A DNA stretch of 64,000 nucleotides. Origin: Trinickia symbiotica (GTDB lineage Bacteria; Pseudomonadota; Gammaproteobacteria; Burkholderiales; Burkholderiaceae). Position numbers and translations under genes: made by a program. Numbering within the stretch: position 1 is the first letter of the stretch; each line of letters begins with the position of its first letter. The notes under the pieces are model-generated. The model saw nothing but the letters and a program-made list of their open reading frames with translations, was not told where the DNA came from and ran no database searches. The stretch is taken from positions 1-64,000 of the forward strand of contig NZ_PTIR01000009.1 in NCBI RefSeq assembly GCF_002934455.1, read 5' to 3'. Positions 7,267 through 17,557 of the stretch are shown piece by piece.

Positions 7267-8154
7267 ATGTTCGACCAGGTCGTCTTCGCGGGCGGTGGCA
7301 ACCGCTGCTGGTGGCAAGCCGGATTCTGGGACGTCGTGAAGCCTGAAATAGCGCTGGCGCCGCGCGTCATCGCCGGCATTTCCGCCGGCGCCGCGACCGC
7401 ATGCATGCTCTACACGCGCGATTCGCATTGGGTCATGCGCTATTACGAAGAGGCGCTGCGCGACAACCGCAAGAACGCATACTGGGGCAACCTATGGCGC
7501 CGCGGCGCGTCGGTGTTTCCGCACTACCGCATCTATCGGCAGGCGCTGCTCGACATCTATGGCGAGCGTTTCACCGAGCTCGCCAAGGGACCGGAAATTC
7601 GCATCGGCGTCTCGCACGTTCCACGCTGGCTCGGCGCACATATTTCGGTCGCGGCCGGCCTCGTTGCCTACAACATCGAAAAGTACGTTCGCAAGAAGCT
7701 GCACCCAACGCTGGGCCAGGCGCTCGGCTTCCGCCCGGAATACATGCGCGCTCAGGACTGCGCGGATGCGGAGGAACTCGCCGACCTCATCCTGCAGTCG
7801 TCGTGCACGCCGCCGTTCACGCCAGTCCTCCGCCGCGGCGGCAAGCCCGTGCTTGATGGCGGCATGGTCGACAATGTTCCCGTCGCGGCGCTCGACGCCA
7901 CGCCCGGCCGCGTGCTCGTGATGGTCACGCGACTCTACCCGAGGCCGCAGACTTTCGTGCTCGCGCATGGCGCGCAGCAACGAGTCTACGTGCAACCCTC
8001 GCGCAAGGTGCCGATTTCGAGCTGGGACTACACGCAGCCGGCGCTGATGCGGCCGACGTACGACCTCGGCCGCGCCGACGGCGAAGCCTTCCTGCGCCGT
8101 GTGCCGGAGCTGCTCGAGCGGGCCGCGAGCGCGCGACCCGCCGGGCACAGCTGA
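7267..8154 (+). CDS. Patatin-like phospholipase
   Basis: A 295-residue patatin-domain lipid acyl hydrolase. The N-terminus VVFAGGGNRCWWQAGFW holds the glycine-rich oxyanion loop. GISAG (about residues 40-44) contains the nucleophilic serine, and DGGMVDNVP (about 200-208) supplies the aspartate of the Ser-Asp dyad. No signal peptide or transmembrane helix is evident, so it is likely cytosolic or peripheral. The ATG at 7267 has GGAG upstream; the longer frame from 7177 overlaps the thioesterase gene. It converges with the dehydrogenase gene, with only four bases between stops. Confidence 0.85.
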   Translation: MFDQVVFAGGGNRCWWQAGFWDVVKPEIALAPRVIAGISAGAATACMLYTRDSHWVMRYYEEALRDNRKNAYWGNLWRRGASVFPHYRIYRQALLDIYGERFTELAKGPEIRIGVSHVPRWLGAHISVAAGLVAYNIEKYVRKKLHPTLGQALGFRPEYMRAQDCADAEELADLILQSSCTPPFTPVLRRGGKPVLDGGMVDNVPVAALDATPGRVLVMVTRLYPRPQTFVLAHGAQQRVYVQPSRKVPISSWDYTQPALMRPTYDLGRADGEAFLRRVPELLERAASARPAGHS

Positions 8155-8158
8155 TTCG

Positions 8159-9172
8159 CTACCGCCTCCGAAGAGCGGTCAGCGCCTCCGGATTGACGAC
8201 GCTCGACATATCGCCGGCATCGAACGCGAGGATGTTCTTGAACGCCGCGCTGAAATAGAGCTCGTAGCCTTCACGCTCGACATAGCCGATATGCGGCGTG
8301 CAGATCACATTCTCCAGGCGCAGTAGTCCATAGCCTTGCAGGATCGGCTCTGTTTCGAACACGTCGACGGCAACCATCCCGGGCCGATTGCGCGTCAGTG
8401 CATTCGCAAGCGCGTTCTCCTCGAGCAGTTCGGCGCGGCTCGTATTGACGAAAAGCGACGTCGGCCTCATGCGCATCAGATCATCTTGCTTGACGATGCC
8501 GCGCGTGGCGTCGTTCAAGCGCAGGTGCAGCGACAGCACGTCGCTCTCTTCGAACAGCGCCTCGCGGCTCGCGGCGGTCTCGAAACCGTCGGCGCGCGCG
8601 GCTTCGAGCGAATGATCGCGCCCCCAAACGAGAACGCGCATGCCAAAGGCCTTCCCATAGCCCGCGACGATCCGGCCGATTTTGCCATAGCCCCAGATGC
8701 CGAGCGTGTGCCCGTGCAGCACTTGCCCAAGGCCGAAGTTCGGCGGCAGCGCCGATGTCTTCAGCCCGGACTGTTGCCACGCACCCTGTTTCAGATTCGC
8801 GACGTATTGTGGAATGCGCCGCTGCGCGGCCATGATGAGCGCCCACGTCAGCTCCGCCGGCGCAATGGGCGAGCCGACGCCTTCGAGCACGGCGATGCCG
8901 CGCTCGGTGCAGGCAGCGAGATCGATGTGGGCGCCGACTTTGCCGGTCTGGCTGATCATCCGCAGGTGCGGACACTTGTCGAGCAACTGGGAGCTCACGC
9001 GGGTGCGCTCACGGATGAGGACGAGCGCGTCGACTTCTGCCAGACGGCTTGCCAGCTGACCTAAGCCGCGCACCGTATTGTTGAACACTTTGACGTCATG
9101 TCCCGCAAGCATTTGAAAACAATCGAGCTTGCGGACGGCGTCCTGGTAGTCGTCGAGAATGGCAATTTTCAT
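8159..9172 (-). CDS. D-2-hydroxyacid dehydrogenase family protein
   Basis: A 337-residue NAD(P)-dependent oxidoreductase of the D-isomer 2-hydroxyacid dehydrogenase superfamily (SerA-like). It shows the nucleotide-binding motif LGIWGYGKIGRIVAGYGKAF near 150-170, a catalytic arginine in NTSRAELL, and the catalytic histidine in TPHIGYVEREGYE near the C-terminus. There is no ACT regulatory domain, so it is not a full phosphoglycerate dehydrogenase, and the natural substrate is not predictable. The start MKIAILDDYQDAV at 9172 matches the usual fold start, although no good ribosome-binding site precedes it; an in-frame codon at 9235 is the alternative. Confidence 0.82.
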   Translation of the reverse strand: MKIAILDDYQDAVRKLDCFQMLAGHDVKVFNNTVRGLGQLASRLAEVDALVLIRERTRVSSQLLDKCPHLRMISQTGKVGAHIDLAACTERGIAVLEGVGSPIAPAELTWALIMAAQRRIPQYVANLKQGAWQQSGLKTSALPPNFGLGQVLHGHTLGIWGYGKIGRIVAGYGKAFGMRVLVWGRDHSLEAARADGFETAASREALFEESDVLSLHLRLNDATRGIVKQDDLMRMRPTSLFVNTSRAELLEENALANALTRNRPGMVAVDVFETEPILQGYGLLRLENVICTPHIGYVEREGYELYFSAAFKNILAFDAGDMSSVVNPEALTALRRR

Positions 9173-9488
9173 AGGGGAAGGTTCTGCAGTGCACGTTGAA
9201 CGCGATAGACGCGGTGATATCCTTGTCAGTTCCAACCTGTCGGAGAGATGGGAGCTGGCATGAGCGATGCAACGCCTGTCGTCACGATGCTCGGTGCTGC
9301 TTTCAATGCTGCTGTCGCTAGGCAGGAAGGCCTCTTTTTAACAGCTTGTTGCGACGCCGCGCAAGCTGTATGGCTCTTGACGCCCTTCCGCATGCGCGCT
9401 TTGCCGCGAAATGCATGCGTTTTCCGCCCTCGGCGTCATCGAGCGCCCACCGTTTCCCCTTCAACGACCATAAAACGGAGACTGCTCA
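9173..9488. other. Intergenic leader between dehydrogenase and pckG
   Basis: About 316 bp between divergent genes, so it should hold promoters for both. TTGACG at about 9377 is a possible -35 for pckG, but no matching -10 stands out. A short frame starting at 9248 has no recognisable product and is left out. CGGAG lies ten bases before the pckG ATG. Confidence 0.5.
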
Positions 9489-11348
9489 ATGAACGAGATC
9501 GCCTTTGGAGGTGCAGCCGCATTTGAGGTCCCTGCATATGTCAGACATAAGCGGCTGCGCGAGTGGGTCGCGCGCATCGCCGCTTTGACGAAGCCCGATC
9601 GCGTCGTTTGGTGCGACGGTTCGGAAGCCGAATACGACCGGCTCTGCGCGCAGATGGTCGAGGCCGGTACGTTGAAGCGGCTCAATCCCGCCAAGCGCCC
9701 GAACTCTTACTTGGCGTGGTCCGCCCCTTCGGACGTGGCGCGAGTGGAAGATCGGACGTTCATCTGCTCAAAACGTCGGGAAGACGCCGGCCCGACGAAC
9801 AACTGGATGGAGCCGGGCGAGATGCGCGCGACGCTCGACGGTCTCTTCGACGGCGCCATGCGCGGGCGCACGATGTATGTCGTGCCGTTTTCGATGGGGC
9901 CCCTTGGCTCGCCGATCGCTCATATCGGCATCGAGCTGACAGACAGTCCTTACGTTGTGGTCAACATGCGGATCATGACGCGCATGGGCGCTCAGGTGTA
10001 TGAAGTTCTGGGCGACGACGGCGACTTCGTTCCGTGTGTGCACTCGGTCGGCGCTCCGCTCATGGGCGGCGCACGCGATGTGCCCTGGCCGTGCAACGAC
10101 ACGAAATACATCGTCCATTTCCCGGAATCGCGCGAAGTCTGGAGCTTTGGCTCGGGCTATGGCGGCAACGCGCTGCTCGGCAAAAAGTGCTTCGCGCTGC
10201 GTATAGCCTCGACGATGGGCCGCACCGAGGGTTGGCTCGCCGAACACATGCTGATCCTTACCGTCACGTCGAACGAGGGGCGCAAGTATCGCGTGGCGGC
10301 GGCTTTTCCGTCGGCTTGCGGCAAGACGAACTTCGCCATGCTGATCCCGCCGCCCGCGATGAGCGACTGGTCGATCTCGACGATCGGCGACGACATCGCC
10401 TGGATCAAGCCCGGCAAGGACGGCCGACTTTACGCGATCAACCCGGAGGCCGGCTATTTCGGCGTCGCGCCGGGCACGAGCGAGAAGACGAACTACAACG
10501 CGATGGCGACGCTCAAGCGCAACGTCATCTTTACGAATGTGGCGCTGACGGACGACGGCGACGTCTGGTGGGAAGGCATGACGGACGAGCCGCCGGCGCA
10601 TCTCATCGACTGGCAAGGCAACGACTGGACACCCGAGATCGCACGCGAGACCGGCCGCAAGGCCTCGCATCCGAACGCGCGCTTCACGGCGCCGGCCGCG
10701 CAATGTCCGTCGATCGATCCGGACTGGGAAAATCCGGCCGGCGTGCCGATCGATGCATTCATATTCGGCGGGCGGCGCTCGAGCACGGTGCCCCTCGTCA
10801 CCGAGGCGCGCAACTGGGTCGAGGGCGTCTATATGGCCGCGACAATGGGGTCGGAAACCACGGCCGCCGCCGCGGGCCAGCAGGGCGTCGTGCGTCGCGA
10901 TCCATTCGCCATGCTGCCGTTTTGCGGCTACAACATGGCTGATTACTTCGACCATTGGCTCAAGCTCGGCAAGCGCGTGGACGCGCTCGCCGGCAAGCTG
11001 CCGAAAATTTTCTGCGTCAATTGGTTCCGGAAGGGACCCGACGGCAAGTTCGTCTGGCCCGGCTTCGGCGAGAACATGCGCGTGTTGCGCTGGATGATCG
11101 GGCGAATCGAAGGCCGCGCGGCCGGAGTCGAGCACGCATTCGGCATTTCGCCGCACTACGAGGACATCGACTGGACCGGGCTCGAATTCACGCGCGAGCA
11201 ATTCGATCAAGTGATCTCCGTCGACGAGGCGGCATGGCGGCAGGAGCTCGCGCTGCACGACGAGCTTTTTGAAAAGCTCCACGATCATCTGCCTGCTGCG
11301 CTGACGCAGACGAAGGCTGGTATCGAGGAACGGCTCGCCGCCGCCTGA
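9489..11348 (+). CDS. pckG: Phosphoenolpyruvate carboxykinase (GTP)
   Basis: A 619-residue GTP-dependent enzyme that interconverts oxaloacetate and phosphoenolpyruvate, the first committed step of gluconeogenesis in the cytosol. The P-loop [12 protein letters not shown] (near residues 273-284) carries the hyper-reactive cysteine typical of the GTP class, in place of the ATP-class P-loop. RRSSTVPLV and [23 protein letters not shown] are further conserved segments of this family. Length agrees with other GTP-type enzymes (about 600-620). It is a stand-alone gene, followed by a strong terminator, with a LysR gene downstream that could but need not regulate it. Confidence 0.96.
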   Translation: MNEIAFGGAAAFEVPAYVRHKRLREWVARIAALTKPDRVVWCDGSEAEYDRLCAQMVEAGTLKRLNPAKRPNSYLAWSAPSDVARVEDRTFICSKRREDAGPTNNWMEPGEMRATLDGLFDGAMRGRTMYVVPFSMGPLGSPIAHIGIELTDSPYVVVNMRIMTRMGAQVYEVLGDDGDFVPCVHSVGAPLMGGARDVPWPCNDTKYIVHFPESREVWSFGSGYGGNALLGKKCFALRIASTMGRTEGWLAEHMLILTVTSNEGRKYRVAAAFPSACGKTNFAMLIPPPAMSDWSISTIGDDIAWIKPGKDGRLYAINPEAGYFGVAPGTSEKTNYNAMATLKRNVIFTNVALTDDGDVWWEGMTDEPPAHLIDWQGNDWTPEIARETGRKASHPNARFTAPAAQCPSIDPDWENPAGVPIDAFIFGGRRSSTVPLVTEARNWVEGVYMAATMGSETTAAAAGQQGVVRRDPFAMLPFCGYNMADYFDHWLKLGKRVDALAGKLPKIFCVNWFRKGPDGKFVWPGFGENMRVLRWMIGRIEGRAAGVEHAFGISPHYEDIDWTGLEFTREQFDQVISVDEAAWRQELALHDELFEKLHDHLPAALTQTKAGIEERLAAA

Positions 11349-11390
11349 CACCCAGACTGGGCGGCTCAGCGCCGCCTTTCCCGACGATCG

Positions 11391-11415
11391 AAAGGCCGCC
11401 CGCGGGCGGCCTTTT
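11391..11415 (+). terminator. Rho-independent terminator of pckG
   Basis: A perfect 24-bp palindrome, AAAGGCCGCCCG followed by its complement, ends in TTTT at 11412-11415. It lies 43 bases after the pckG stop. Confidence 0.8.
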
Positions 11416-11593
11416 GGCGTGCCCCCGCATCCACTGCAAGCGCCGCCGCGTAACGGACGGAAACCTGTCACTACTTCGAGATCGGAAAAAAAGCGCCGCG
11501 GCGCGCAACTCTGCACCGATTCGAGAGTCGTAGGACAATTACGTATTGGCTTGGGAATTTTTTTCTGAGCAATAACAGCGGCAGGAGTTGTCA

Positions 11594-12694
11594 ATGGATC
11601 ATTTGCAGTCAATGCGCGTGTTCGTGAAAGTCTCCGACTTAGGCAGTTTCGCCCGCGCCGCGAGCGCGATGGATATCTCCAACGCGGTCGCCACGCGCCA
11701 TGTCGCGGACCTGGAAGCCCGGCTCGGCACGCGCTTGTTGAACCGCACTACCCGCAGCCTCTCGCTCACCGAATCAGGGCAAGTCTATTTGGAGCGCGCC
11801 CGCCAGATTCTCGACGAACTCGAGGACGTCGAGCAGATGGTCGTCGCCCGCAATCACGAACCGGTCGGCACGCTGCGCATCGTCGCACCGGTCGTCTTCG
11901 GCCTGCATAACCTCGCCCCCGTATTGCAGACCTACGTCCGTCGCTATCCGAAGGTCATCCCCGATCTGACGCTCGTCGATCGCGGCGTCGATCTCGTCGA
12001 AGAAGGGTTCGACGTCGGCATCGTCATCGCACAGAAGATGCGCAGCGCCAGCATCGTCACGCGACGTCTCACCACAGGCTGCATGATCGTCTGCGCCACA
12101 CCGGCCTATCTCGAGAAACACGGCGTGCCGACGCGGCCCGAGCACCTCGCCGATCATGCGTGCCTGAGTCTTCCTTCCGAGTACTGGGGCGAAGAGCGCG
12201 TATTCACGGGGCCCGAGGGCGAGGTGCGCGTGCGCCCGTCGAACGTCATCGTTTCCAACAACACCGAAATGCTGCGCCAGTTCGCGCTGCTCGGCATGGG
12301 CATCGCGATTTTGCCGAGCTATCTGATCGGCAGCGACGCCACGCGTGGCAATCTCGTCCGTGTGCTCGCCGACTATAAGCTGCCCAAGGTCGAGGTCAAT
12401 ATCGGCTATCCGAGCCGCCGGCATCTTCCGGCGAAAGTGCGCACGTTCATCGACCATCTCGTCGAGCACTTCAGCCGCACGCCGAACGGCACACTCGGCG
12501 AGCTCTGGCTACACCAGGACGGCTCGGCCGTGCAGGATGGAGCCCTCGCGCAGCGGGACGACGAGGACATCGTCGAATCGAACGAAGAGTACGAGGTGGG
12601 TGCGCAGCATTCGTATGACGGGCGGCACGACGGTGCGCTATCCAAGGTGCCGAGGGCGGCCCGTCCGCGTGTCAGCACGCCGTCGCCGCTCTGA
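11594..12694 (+). CDS. LysR-family transcriptional regulator
   Basis: A 366-residue regulator. The N-terminal winged helix-turn-helix spans MDHLQSMRVFVKVSDLGSFA through TTRSLSLTESGQVYLE (about 1-65), followed by a coiled linker and a periplasmic-binding-like effector domain from about residue 90. The ATG at 11594 follows AGGAG at 11583-11587. The family norm is about 300 residues; here an extra tail of about 60 residues (acidic, then basic, ending PRVSTPSPL) follows the effector domain. Effector and targets are unknown. It is the CrgA/DsdC-like subgroup by general appearance, with low certainty. Confidence 0.85.
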   Translation: MDHLQSMRVFVKVSDLGSFARAASAMDISNAVATRHVADLEARLGTRLLNRTTRSLSLTESGQVYLERARQILDELEDVEQMVVARNHEPVGTLRIVAPVVFGLHNLAPVLQTYVRRYPKVIPDLTLVDRGVDLVEEGFDVGIVIAQKMRSASIVTRRLTTGCMIVCATPAYLEKHGVPTRPEHLADHACLSLPSEYWGEERVFTGPEGEVRVRPSNVIVSNNTEMLRQFALLGMGIAILPSYLIGSDATRGNLVRVLADYKLPKVEVNIGYPSRRHLPAKVRTFIDHLVEHFSRTPNGTLGELWLHQDGSAVQDGALAQRDDEDIVESNEEYEVGAQHSYDGRHDGALSKVPRAARPRVSTPSPL

Positions 12695-12763
12695 TTCGTC
12701 GTTTTCGAATCGAGCCCGCAGCCGGTTCCGGTTCCGCTTCCGGTGCCGGCCGCTGCAAGAGAT

Positions 12764-12797
12764 GATCTGAGTCAGTGCTGAAGCACGGGCTCAGATC
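12764..12797. repeat. Inverted repeat between converging genes
   Basis: GATCTGAG (12764-12771) is complementary to CTCAGATC (12790-12797), with an 18-base centre. It lies in the 114-bp gap between the LysR gene and topB, which converge. There is no T-run, so it is not a standard terminator. Confidence 0.4.
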
Positions 12798-12808
12798 GAT
12801 CGCGGCAG

Positions 12809-15463
12809 TCACGCCCCGACTTTCCGAACGGGCGCTTTCTTTGCGGCCGGCGCCTTCGTCGCCGTCCTTGCGGCCGTCTTTGCGGCCGTCTTCTTTGCCG
12901 GCGCTGCTACGGCCTCGGCTTCATGCTCTTGCGTCTCGTCGGCCGCCGCGGCCCGCGCCGTTCTCGGTGATCGTCCGGCCGACTTGGCCGCGGTCTTGGC
13001 CGAGGGCTCCTTCTTTTCGAACTCGAAGCCGATCTTTCCGTCACTCTGCTTGACGAGGTAGGCCTTGAAATTGCGGCCCGTGCGCGAGGATTTGAAGCCC
13101 GTCAGCAGATCGGTACGGCCTTCCGTGAGCAATTTCGCCGTTTGGTCTCTTGCGATCTCCTGCTGGAGGATGACCTTGCCCGAGCGAAAATCGCAACTCT
13201 TCGGCGTCGCCACGGCGTTCTCGCAGACGTAGCTCATGCCATGCTCGTAGACGTTCGATCCGCATTTCGGGCAAGCGCCTACGGGTTCCTGATCGGAGAA
13301 ATCGGGCGCTTCGCCGTCCTCGCCTCCCTGGTCCTGGCCGAAGTCGAATTCAAGCTTGTAGTTCTTGATTTCGTCGTCGAACGCGAGCTTGAGAATGGCC
13401 GAGAACGGCCGCCCCATCTTGCTGCGAAAACCTGACAGTGGGCCGATCTCTTTCTTGGCCAGCAACGTTTCCACTTCGTCGATTTCGAACTGCCGGCTAC
13501 CCGGAATCTTCGAGATCGAGAAATCACACTGAGTGCAGGCGAAGCGCCGATAGTTTTCCTTCACCTGCCCACCGCAATTCGGGCAAGGCGTGGAAAGCGT
13601 CGCATAATCGCCGGGAATCGTGTCCGAGTCGTATTCTTTCGCACGCTTGACGATGGTTTGCGTCATGCGCGCGATCTCCTGCATGAACGCGTCGCGCGCG
13701 AGCCCGCCGCGCTCCATCTGCGCAAGCTTGTGCTCCCACTCGCCCGTGAGCTCGGGGGCCGTCAGTTCCTTGACGCCGAGCCCGCGTAACAACGTCATCA
13801 GCTGAAACGCCTTGGCGGTCGGGATCAGGTCGCGGCCCTCGCGCACGAGATACTTCTCGCCGAGCAAGCCTTCGATGATCGCCGCCCGTGTGGCCGGCGT
13901 GCCGAGTCCCTTTGCCGCCATCGCCTCGCGCAGCTCGTCGTCTTCGACGAGCTTGCCGGCGCCCTCCATCGCCGAGAGCAGCGTCGCTTCGTTGTAGCGC
14001 GCGGGCGGCTTCGTCGTCAGCCCGTGCGCGGCGATCTTGTCGGTCTTGACCTTCTCGTCTTTCTGCACAGGGGCGAGGTTGCCTTCCTCGCCGCCCGCGT
14101 CACGGCCGTACACTTGCAGCCAGCCCGGCTCCACCAGTACTTTCCCTTCGGTCTTGAACTGATGCCCTGCGACCTCGGTGATGCGCGTCGTGACGCGATA
14201 CTCGGCCGCGGGGAAGAAGACCGCGAGAAAACGCTTGACGACGAGATCGTAAAGCTTCTGCTCGGGCTCGGAGAGCGACTTCGGTGCCTGCAGCGTCGGA
14301 ATGATCGCGAAGTGATCGCTGATCTTCGAATTGTCGAAGATCCGCTTGTTAGGCTTGACCCAGTTCTTGTCGAGCACCTGCTTCGCGAACGGCAGGTAGT
14401 TGTTGCTCTCTTTCAGCATTTCGAGCGTGCTGTTCACCGTGCCGAGGTAGTCCTCGGGCAGTGCGCGCGCATCGGTACGCGGGTAGGTGAGCACCTTGTG
14501 CTTCTCGTAAAGCGCCTGGGCGAGGCCGAGCGTGTTCTTTGCGGAAAAACCGAAGCGGCCGTTCGCTTCGCGTTGCAAGCTCGTCAGATCAAAGAGCAGC
14601 GGCGAAAGCTGGCTCGACGGCTTCGATTCCTCCGTCACCGTGCCGATCTGGTCGCGGCACGCTGCCACGACGGTCTCGGCGGCGGCAACGCTCCAGAGCC
14701 TCGATTCGCGTTTTTCGGGATCGAACTCGTCGCGCTTGAACTTCGGGTCGAACCAGCGGCCCTCGTAGAAGCCGCCCGCACAGACGAAGTCGGCGCGCAC
14801 TTCCCAATAGTCGCGCGCGACAAACGTGCGGATCTTCTCCTCCCGCTCGACGACGATCGACAGCGTAGGTGTCTGCACGCGCCCGACGGTCGTGAGGAAG
14901 AAGCCGCCGCCCTTGCTGTTGAACGCCGTCATCGCCCGCGTGCCGTTGATGCCGACGAGCCAGTCGGCCTCGGAGCGGCAGCGCGCCGCGTCGGCGAGCG
15001 GCTGCATGTCGGCGTCGCTACGCAGACGCGCGAAGCCATCTCGGATCGCGGCGGGCGTCATCGATTGCAGCCACAGCCGTTGCACCGGCTGCTTGGCCTT
15101 CGCATGCTGGACGATCAGCCGAAAGATGAGCTCGCCTTCGCGGCCCGCGTCGCATGCGTTGATGAGTCGATCGACGTCCTTGCGCTTCATCAGCTTGGTC
15201 AGGACCTTGAGCCGCGACTCGCTTTTCGCAATGGGATTCAGATCGAAGTGCGGCGGAATCACGGGCAAGTGCGCGAAGCTCCACTTGCCGCGCTTGACTT
15301 CGTATTCCTCGGGTGCGGCGATCTCCAACAAATGGCCGACCGCCGACGAAAGAACGTATTCGTCGCTCTCGAAGTAATCGTCATGTTTCGTGAAGCCGCC
15401 GAGCGCTCGAGCGATGTCGTTCGCGACGGAGGGCTTCTCGGCAATGATCAGTGCTTTGGACAT
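12809..15463 (-). CDS. topB: DNA topoisomerase III
   Basis: An 884-residue type IA topoisomerase that decatenates and relaxes DNA through a 5'-phosphotyrosine intermediate. The Toprim domain begins ALIIAEKPSVANDIARALGG (4-23) and contains DAGREGE (105-111). The catalytic tyrosine is Tyr327 in VLTYPRTDAR. Two C4 zinc-ribbon-like repeats (CPNCGG...CTQC and CPKCGS...CEN) and further TopA-C-like repeats follow. The last 60 or so residues are a lysine/alanine-rich tail similar to histone H1-type sequences. The start at 15463 is chosen because the family begins with the Toprim strand there. Length exceeds E. coli TopB (about 650) because of the C-terminal additions, as usual in Burkholderiales. Confidence 0.95.
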   Translation of the reverse strand: MSKALIIAEKPSVANDIARALGGFTKHDDYFESDEYVLSSAVGHLLEIAAPEEYEVKRGKWSFAHLPVIPPHFDLNPIAKSESRLKVLTKLMKRKDVDRLINACDAGREGELIFRLIVQHAKAKQPVQRLWLQSMTPAAIRDGFARLRSDADMQPLADAARCRSEADWLVGINGTRAMTAFNSKGGGFFLTTVGRVQTPTLSIVVEREEKIRTFVARDYWEVRADFVCAGGFYEGRWFDPKFKRDEFDPEKRESRLWSVAAAETVVAACRDQIGTVTEESKPSSQLSPLLFDLTSLQREANGRFGFSAKNTLGLAQALYEKHKVLTYPRTDARALPEDYLGTVNSTLEMLKESNNYLPFAKQVLDKNWVKPNKRIFDNSKISDHFAIIPTLQAPKSLSEPEQKLYDLVVKRFLAVFFPAAEYRVTTRITEVAGHQFKTEGKVLVEPGWLQVYGRDAGGEEGNLAPVQKDEKVKTDKIAAHGLTTKPPARYNEATLLSAMEGAGKLVEDDELREAMAAKGLGTPATRAAIIEGLLGEKYLVREGRDLIPTAKAFQLMTLLRGLGVKELTAPELTGEWEHKLAQMERGGLARDAFMQEIARMTQTIVKRAKEYDSDTIPGDYATLSTPCPNCGGQVKENYRRFACTQCDFSISKIPGSRQFEIDEVETLLAKKEIGPLSGFRSKMGRPFSAILKLAFDDEIKNYKLEFDFGQDQGGEDGEAPDFSDQEPVGACPKCGSNVYEHGMSYVCENAVATPKSCDFRSGKVILQQEIARDQTAKLLTEGRTDLLTGFKSSRTGRNFKAYLVKQSDGKIGFEFEKKEPSAKTAAKSAGRSPRTARAAAADETQEHEAEAVAAPAKKTAAKTAARTATKAPAAKKAPVRKVGA

Positions 15464-15687
15464 GACTGGATATCGTGGGTGTTCGGGGTCATAACCCGTA
15501 TAGTGGTTCCCTTCAACGACCGCTTTATAGCACACGGCGCGCGGATGGCGGCCTTCCATCCGAAAACGAGCGTCGTTTATGCATTATTTCAAGCGCCGTG
15601 GTCGCGACACAGATCAGCCATCCAGCATCGTCGGTGCCGCGATCGCCCGATTGCGCAATCGCGCTTGGGGCACGCAAAGAAAAAGGG

Positions 15688-16065
15688 TCAGGCTGCGATC
15701 AGCGCCGGACGAAGCTTCGGGGCTCCGACGGCGCCGGGCAGGGCGGTCAGCTCCGAAAGCAGGCGTTCAGCGATCGAGACGTGCGGCAACACGGTGCCAA
15801 AAAAGCGCGTGGTTGTGGCGTCTTCGATGAGCAGGGTCGGAAAGTTTTCGACGTCGAGGTCTTCGAAGCGATCCGCATGCGTTTCGATGTCGATCCAGAC
15901 GAAGCAAATCTCGGGATGGGCATCCGCAAGCCGGTCGAAATCGGCGCGATAGTCCCGACATGTACCGCACCACTCGGCGCACAGGCACGCGACGAGAAGC
16001 GTCTCGTCGTCATTCACGCGCTCGGCGATCCGGTCCGAATCGGTATCGAGGTTCAGCGCGGGCAT
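15688..16065 (-). CDS. Thioredoxin-like protein
   Basis: A 125-residue protein with a single thioredoxin fold. The active site is AEWCGTCRDY (Cys-Gly-Thr-Cys), close to the thioredoxin WCGPC but with threonine in place of proline, and the cis-proline appears in ENFPTLLIED. No signal peptide is seen, so it should act in the cytosol as a thiol reductant or disulfide exchanger. It lies between topB and dprA on the same strand, about 225 bp from topB, and may form a transcript with dprA upstream. Confidence 0.85.
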   Translation of the reverse strand: MPALNLDTDSDRIAERVNDDETLLVACLCAEWCGTCRDYRADFDRLADAHPEICFVWIDIETHADRFEDLDVENFPTLLIEDATTTRFFGTVLPHVSIAERLLSELTALPGAVGAPKLRPALIAA

Positions 16066-16133
16066 CGAGGTATTCCTTGCAATGTTTTTGGCTCTTTGTC
16101 TCGTGTGACTCTAGCACGCCGTAGTCTTGTCGG

Positions 16134-17300
16134 TCAGCGCGGGGGCCGCACGGTTCTCACGAATCGGCCCCCCGGCAGCGCGTTCAGCCGTCCCGCCAGT
16201 TCGAGCTCGAGGAGCATGCCCTGGAGTGTCGCGCTGTCGATGTCGGTCCGGGCCGCGAGGATTTCAAGGGTCGCGGGTGCGTGGCCGAGCGCATCGAGCA
16301 CGCGAGCCGCGCGGCCGTCGGGCGGTGGCGTGTCGCGGCTGCCCGCGCGTTGCTGCGCTGCCGCCGGCTCGATGCCGAGTTCCTCGAAGACGTCCTCCGG
16401 CGTCTCGGTCAGCTTCGCGCCGTCTTTGATGAGCCGGTGGCAGCCGCGAGAAAGCGGCGAGTGGATCGATCCGGGCACGGCGAACACCTCGCGCCCCATT
16501 TCGTTGGCGAGCCGCGCCGTGATCAGCGATCCCGAGCGCAGCGCTGCCTCGACGATCAGGACGCCTCTCGCCAGCCCCGCGATCAGCCGATTGCGCCGTG
16601 GGAAATGCTCGCGCCGAGCGGGTGTGCCGAGCGGCCATTCTGAGACGATCGCACCGCGCTCGGCAATCTCGGAGGCGAGCGCCCCATGCCGAGCCGGATA
16701 GACGATGTCGACGCCCGTGCCGACGACCGCGACGGTGTCGCCGTGTACATCGAGCGCGCCGCGGTGGGCGGCGCCGTCGATGCCGAGCGCGAGCCCGGAG
16801 ACGATCGTGAGCCCCGCGCTCGCGAGGGCGCTGGCGAAGTATTCGGCATCCTCGAGCCCCTGAGGCGTGGCGCCGCGACTGCCGACGATGGCCACTGCCG
16901 GCTCGAGCAGCAGTTCCAGCCGCCCTTTCACATAGAGCAGCGGCGGCGGATCGTGCATGGCCCGCAAGGCGGCCGGATAGGCCGCGTCGCGCAGGGAAAC
17001 GAGCGCGTTGCCGGCCCCCCGGCACCAGGCGGCAACGCTTGCCACGATTTCATCGAGCATGGCCGAGGGCGGCGCAAGCACGGCACGTGCGGCGGGCTCG
17101 CCGGCCACCGCCGCGAGCGACTGGAACGGCTCGACGCGTATCGCCTGCGGCGTGCCAAATGTGTCGATGAGCGCGCGTAGCGCGGCGTGCGTGAGCCCGC
17201 GCGCGCCGGCGAGCGTCAGCCACGCGGCCAACTCGGCGTCGGTCATGCGCGGCGCTTGCATGGGGCGTGGACTCGCCGCGCACGAAAGGGCGAGGTGCAT
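16134..17300 (-). CDS. dprA: DNA-processing protein DprA (Smf)
   Basis: Protein that loads RecA on incoming single-stranded DNA during natural transformation. The Rossmann-fold DprA domain is clear: VAIVGSRGATPQGLEDA, then SGLALGIDGAAHRGAL, TVAVVGTGVDIVYPARH, FPRRNRLIAGL and SGSLITARLA. A C-terminal winged helix (DML1-type) occupies the last 70 residues. The N-terminal start is uncertain: the ATG at 17300 gives 388 residues, ATGs at 17261 and 17246 are also in frame, and none has a good ribosome-binding site. It is divergent from def, with about 257 bp between them, a common neighbourhood for dprA. Confidence 0.92.
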   Translation of the reverse strand: MHLALSCAASPRPMQAPRMTDAELAAWLTLAGARGLTHAALRALIDTFGTPQAIRVEPFQSLAAVAGEPAARAVLAPPSAMLDEIVASVAAWCRGAGNALVSLRDAAYPAALRAMHDPPPLLYVKGRLELLLEPAVAIVGSRGATPQGLEDAEYFASALASAGLTIVSGLALGIDGAAHRGALDVHGDTVAVVGTGVDIVYPARHGALASEIAERGAIVSEWPLGTPARREHFPRRNRLIAGLARGVLIVEAALRSGSLITARLANEMGREVFAVPGSIHSPLSRGCHRLIKDGAKLTETPEDVFEELGIEPAAAQQRAGSRDTPPPDGRAARVLDALGHAPATLEILAARTDIDSATLQGMLLELELAGRLNALPGGRFVRTVRPPR

Positions 17301-17557
17301 GATAGAATTTTCATCATCCGAAATGATCTCCTGTGCAACGCGAGCGCCCGCCTGCCTTGGTTCGCAGGGGGCTGAGGCGCGCGGCCTCCGGCGTATCTTG
17401 GCCGTGCGATCGGGACCGGACAAGCTGGCCGAACGGCATATCGACGAGCGCGGGAATTCCGACCATCATCATTTGTATGCGAGCGCCTGCCGTCGTATCG
17501 GCTCATGCGCGAACGAACGTCGCGCGCGTTGCGCTCGGGAACGAGACTTTTTGAATC

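Noticed and set aside
9768-11612. 614-codon open frame opposite pckG
   Set aside because: Antisense shadow of pckG with typical GC-driven composition and no family features.
14024-15952. 642-codon open frame opposite topB
   Set aside because: It is the antisense of a clear topB gene in high-GC DNA, arginine/alanine/leucine-rich and without a domain.
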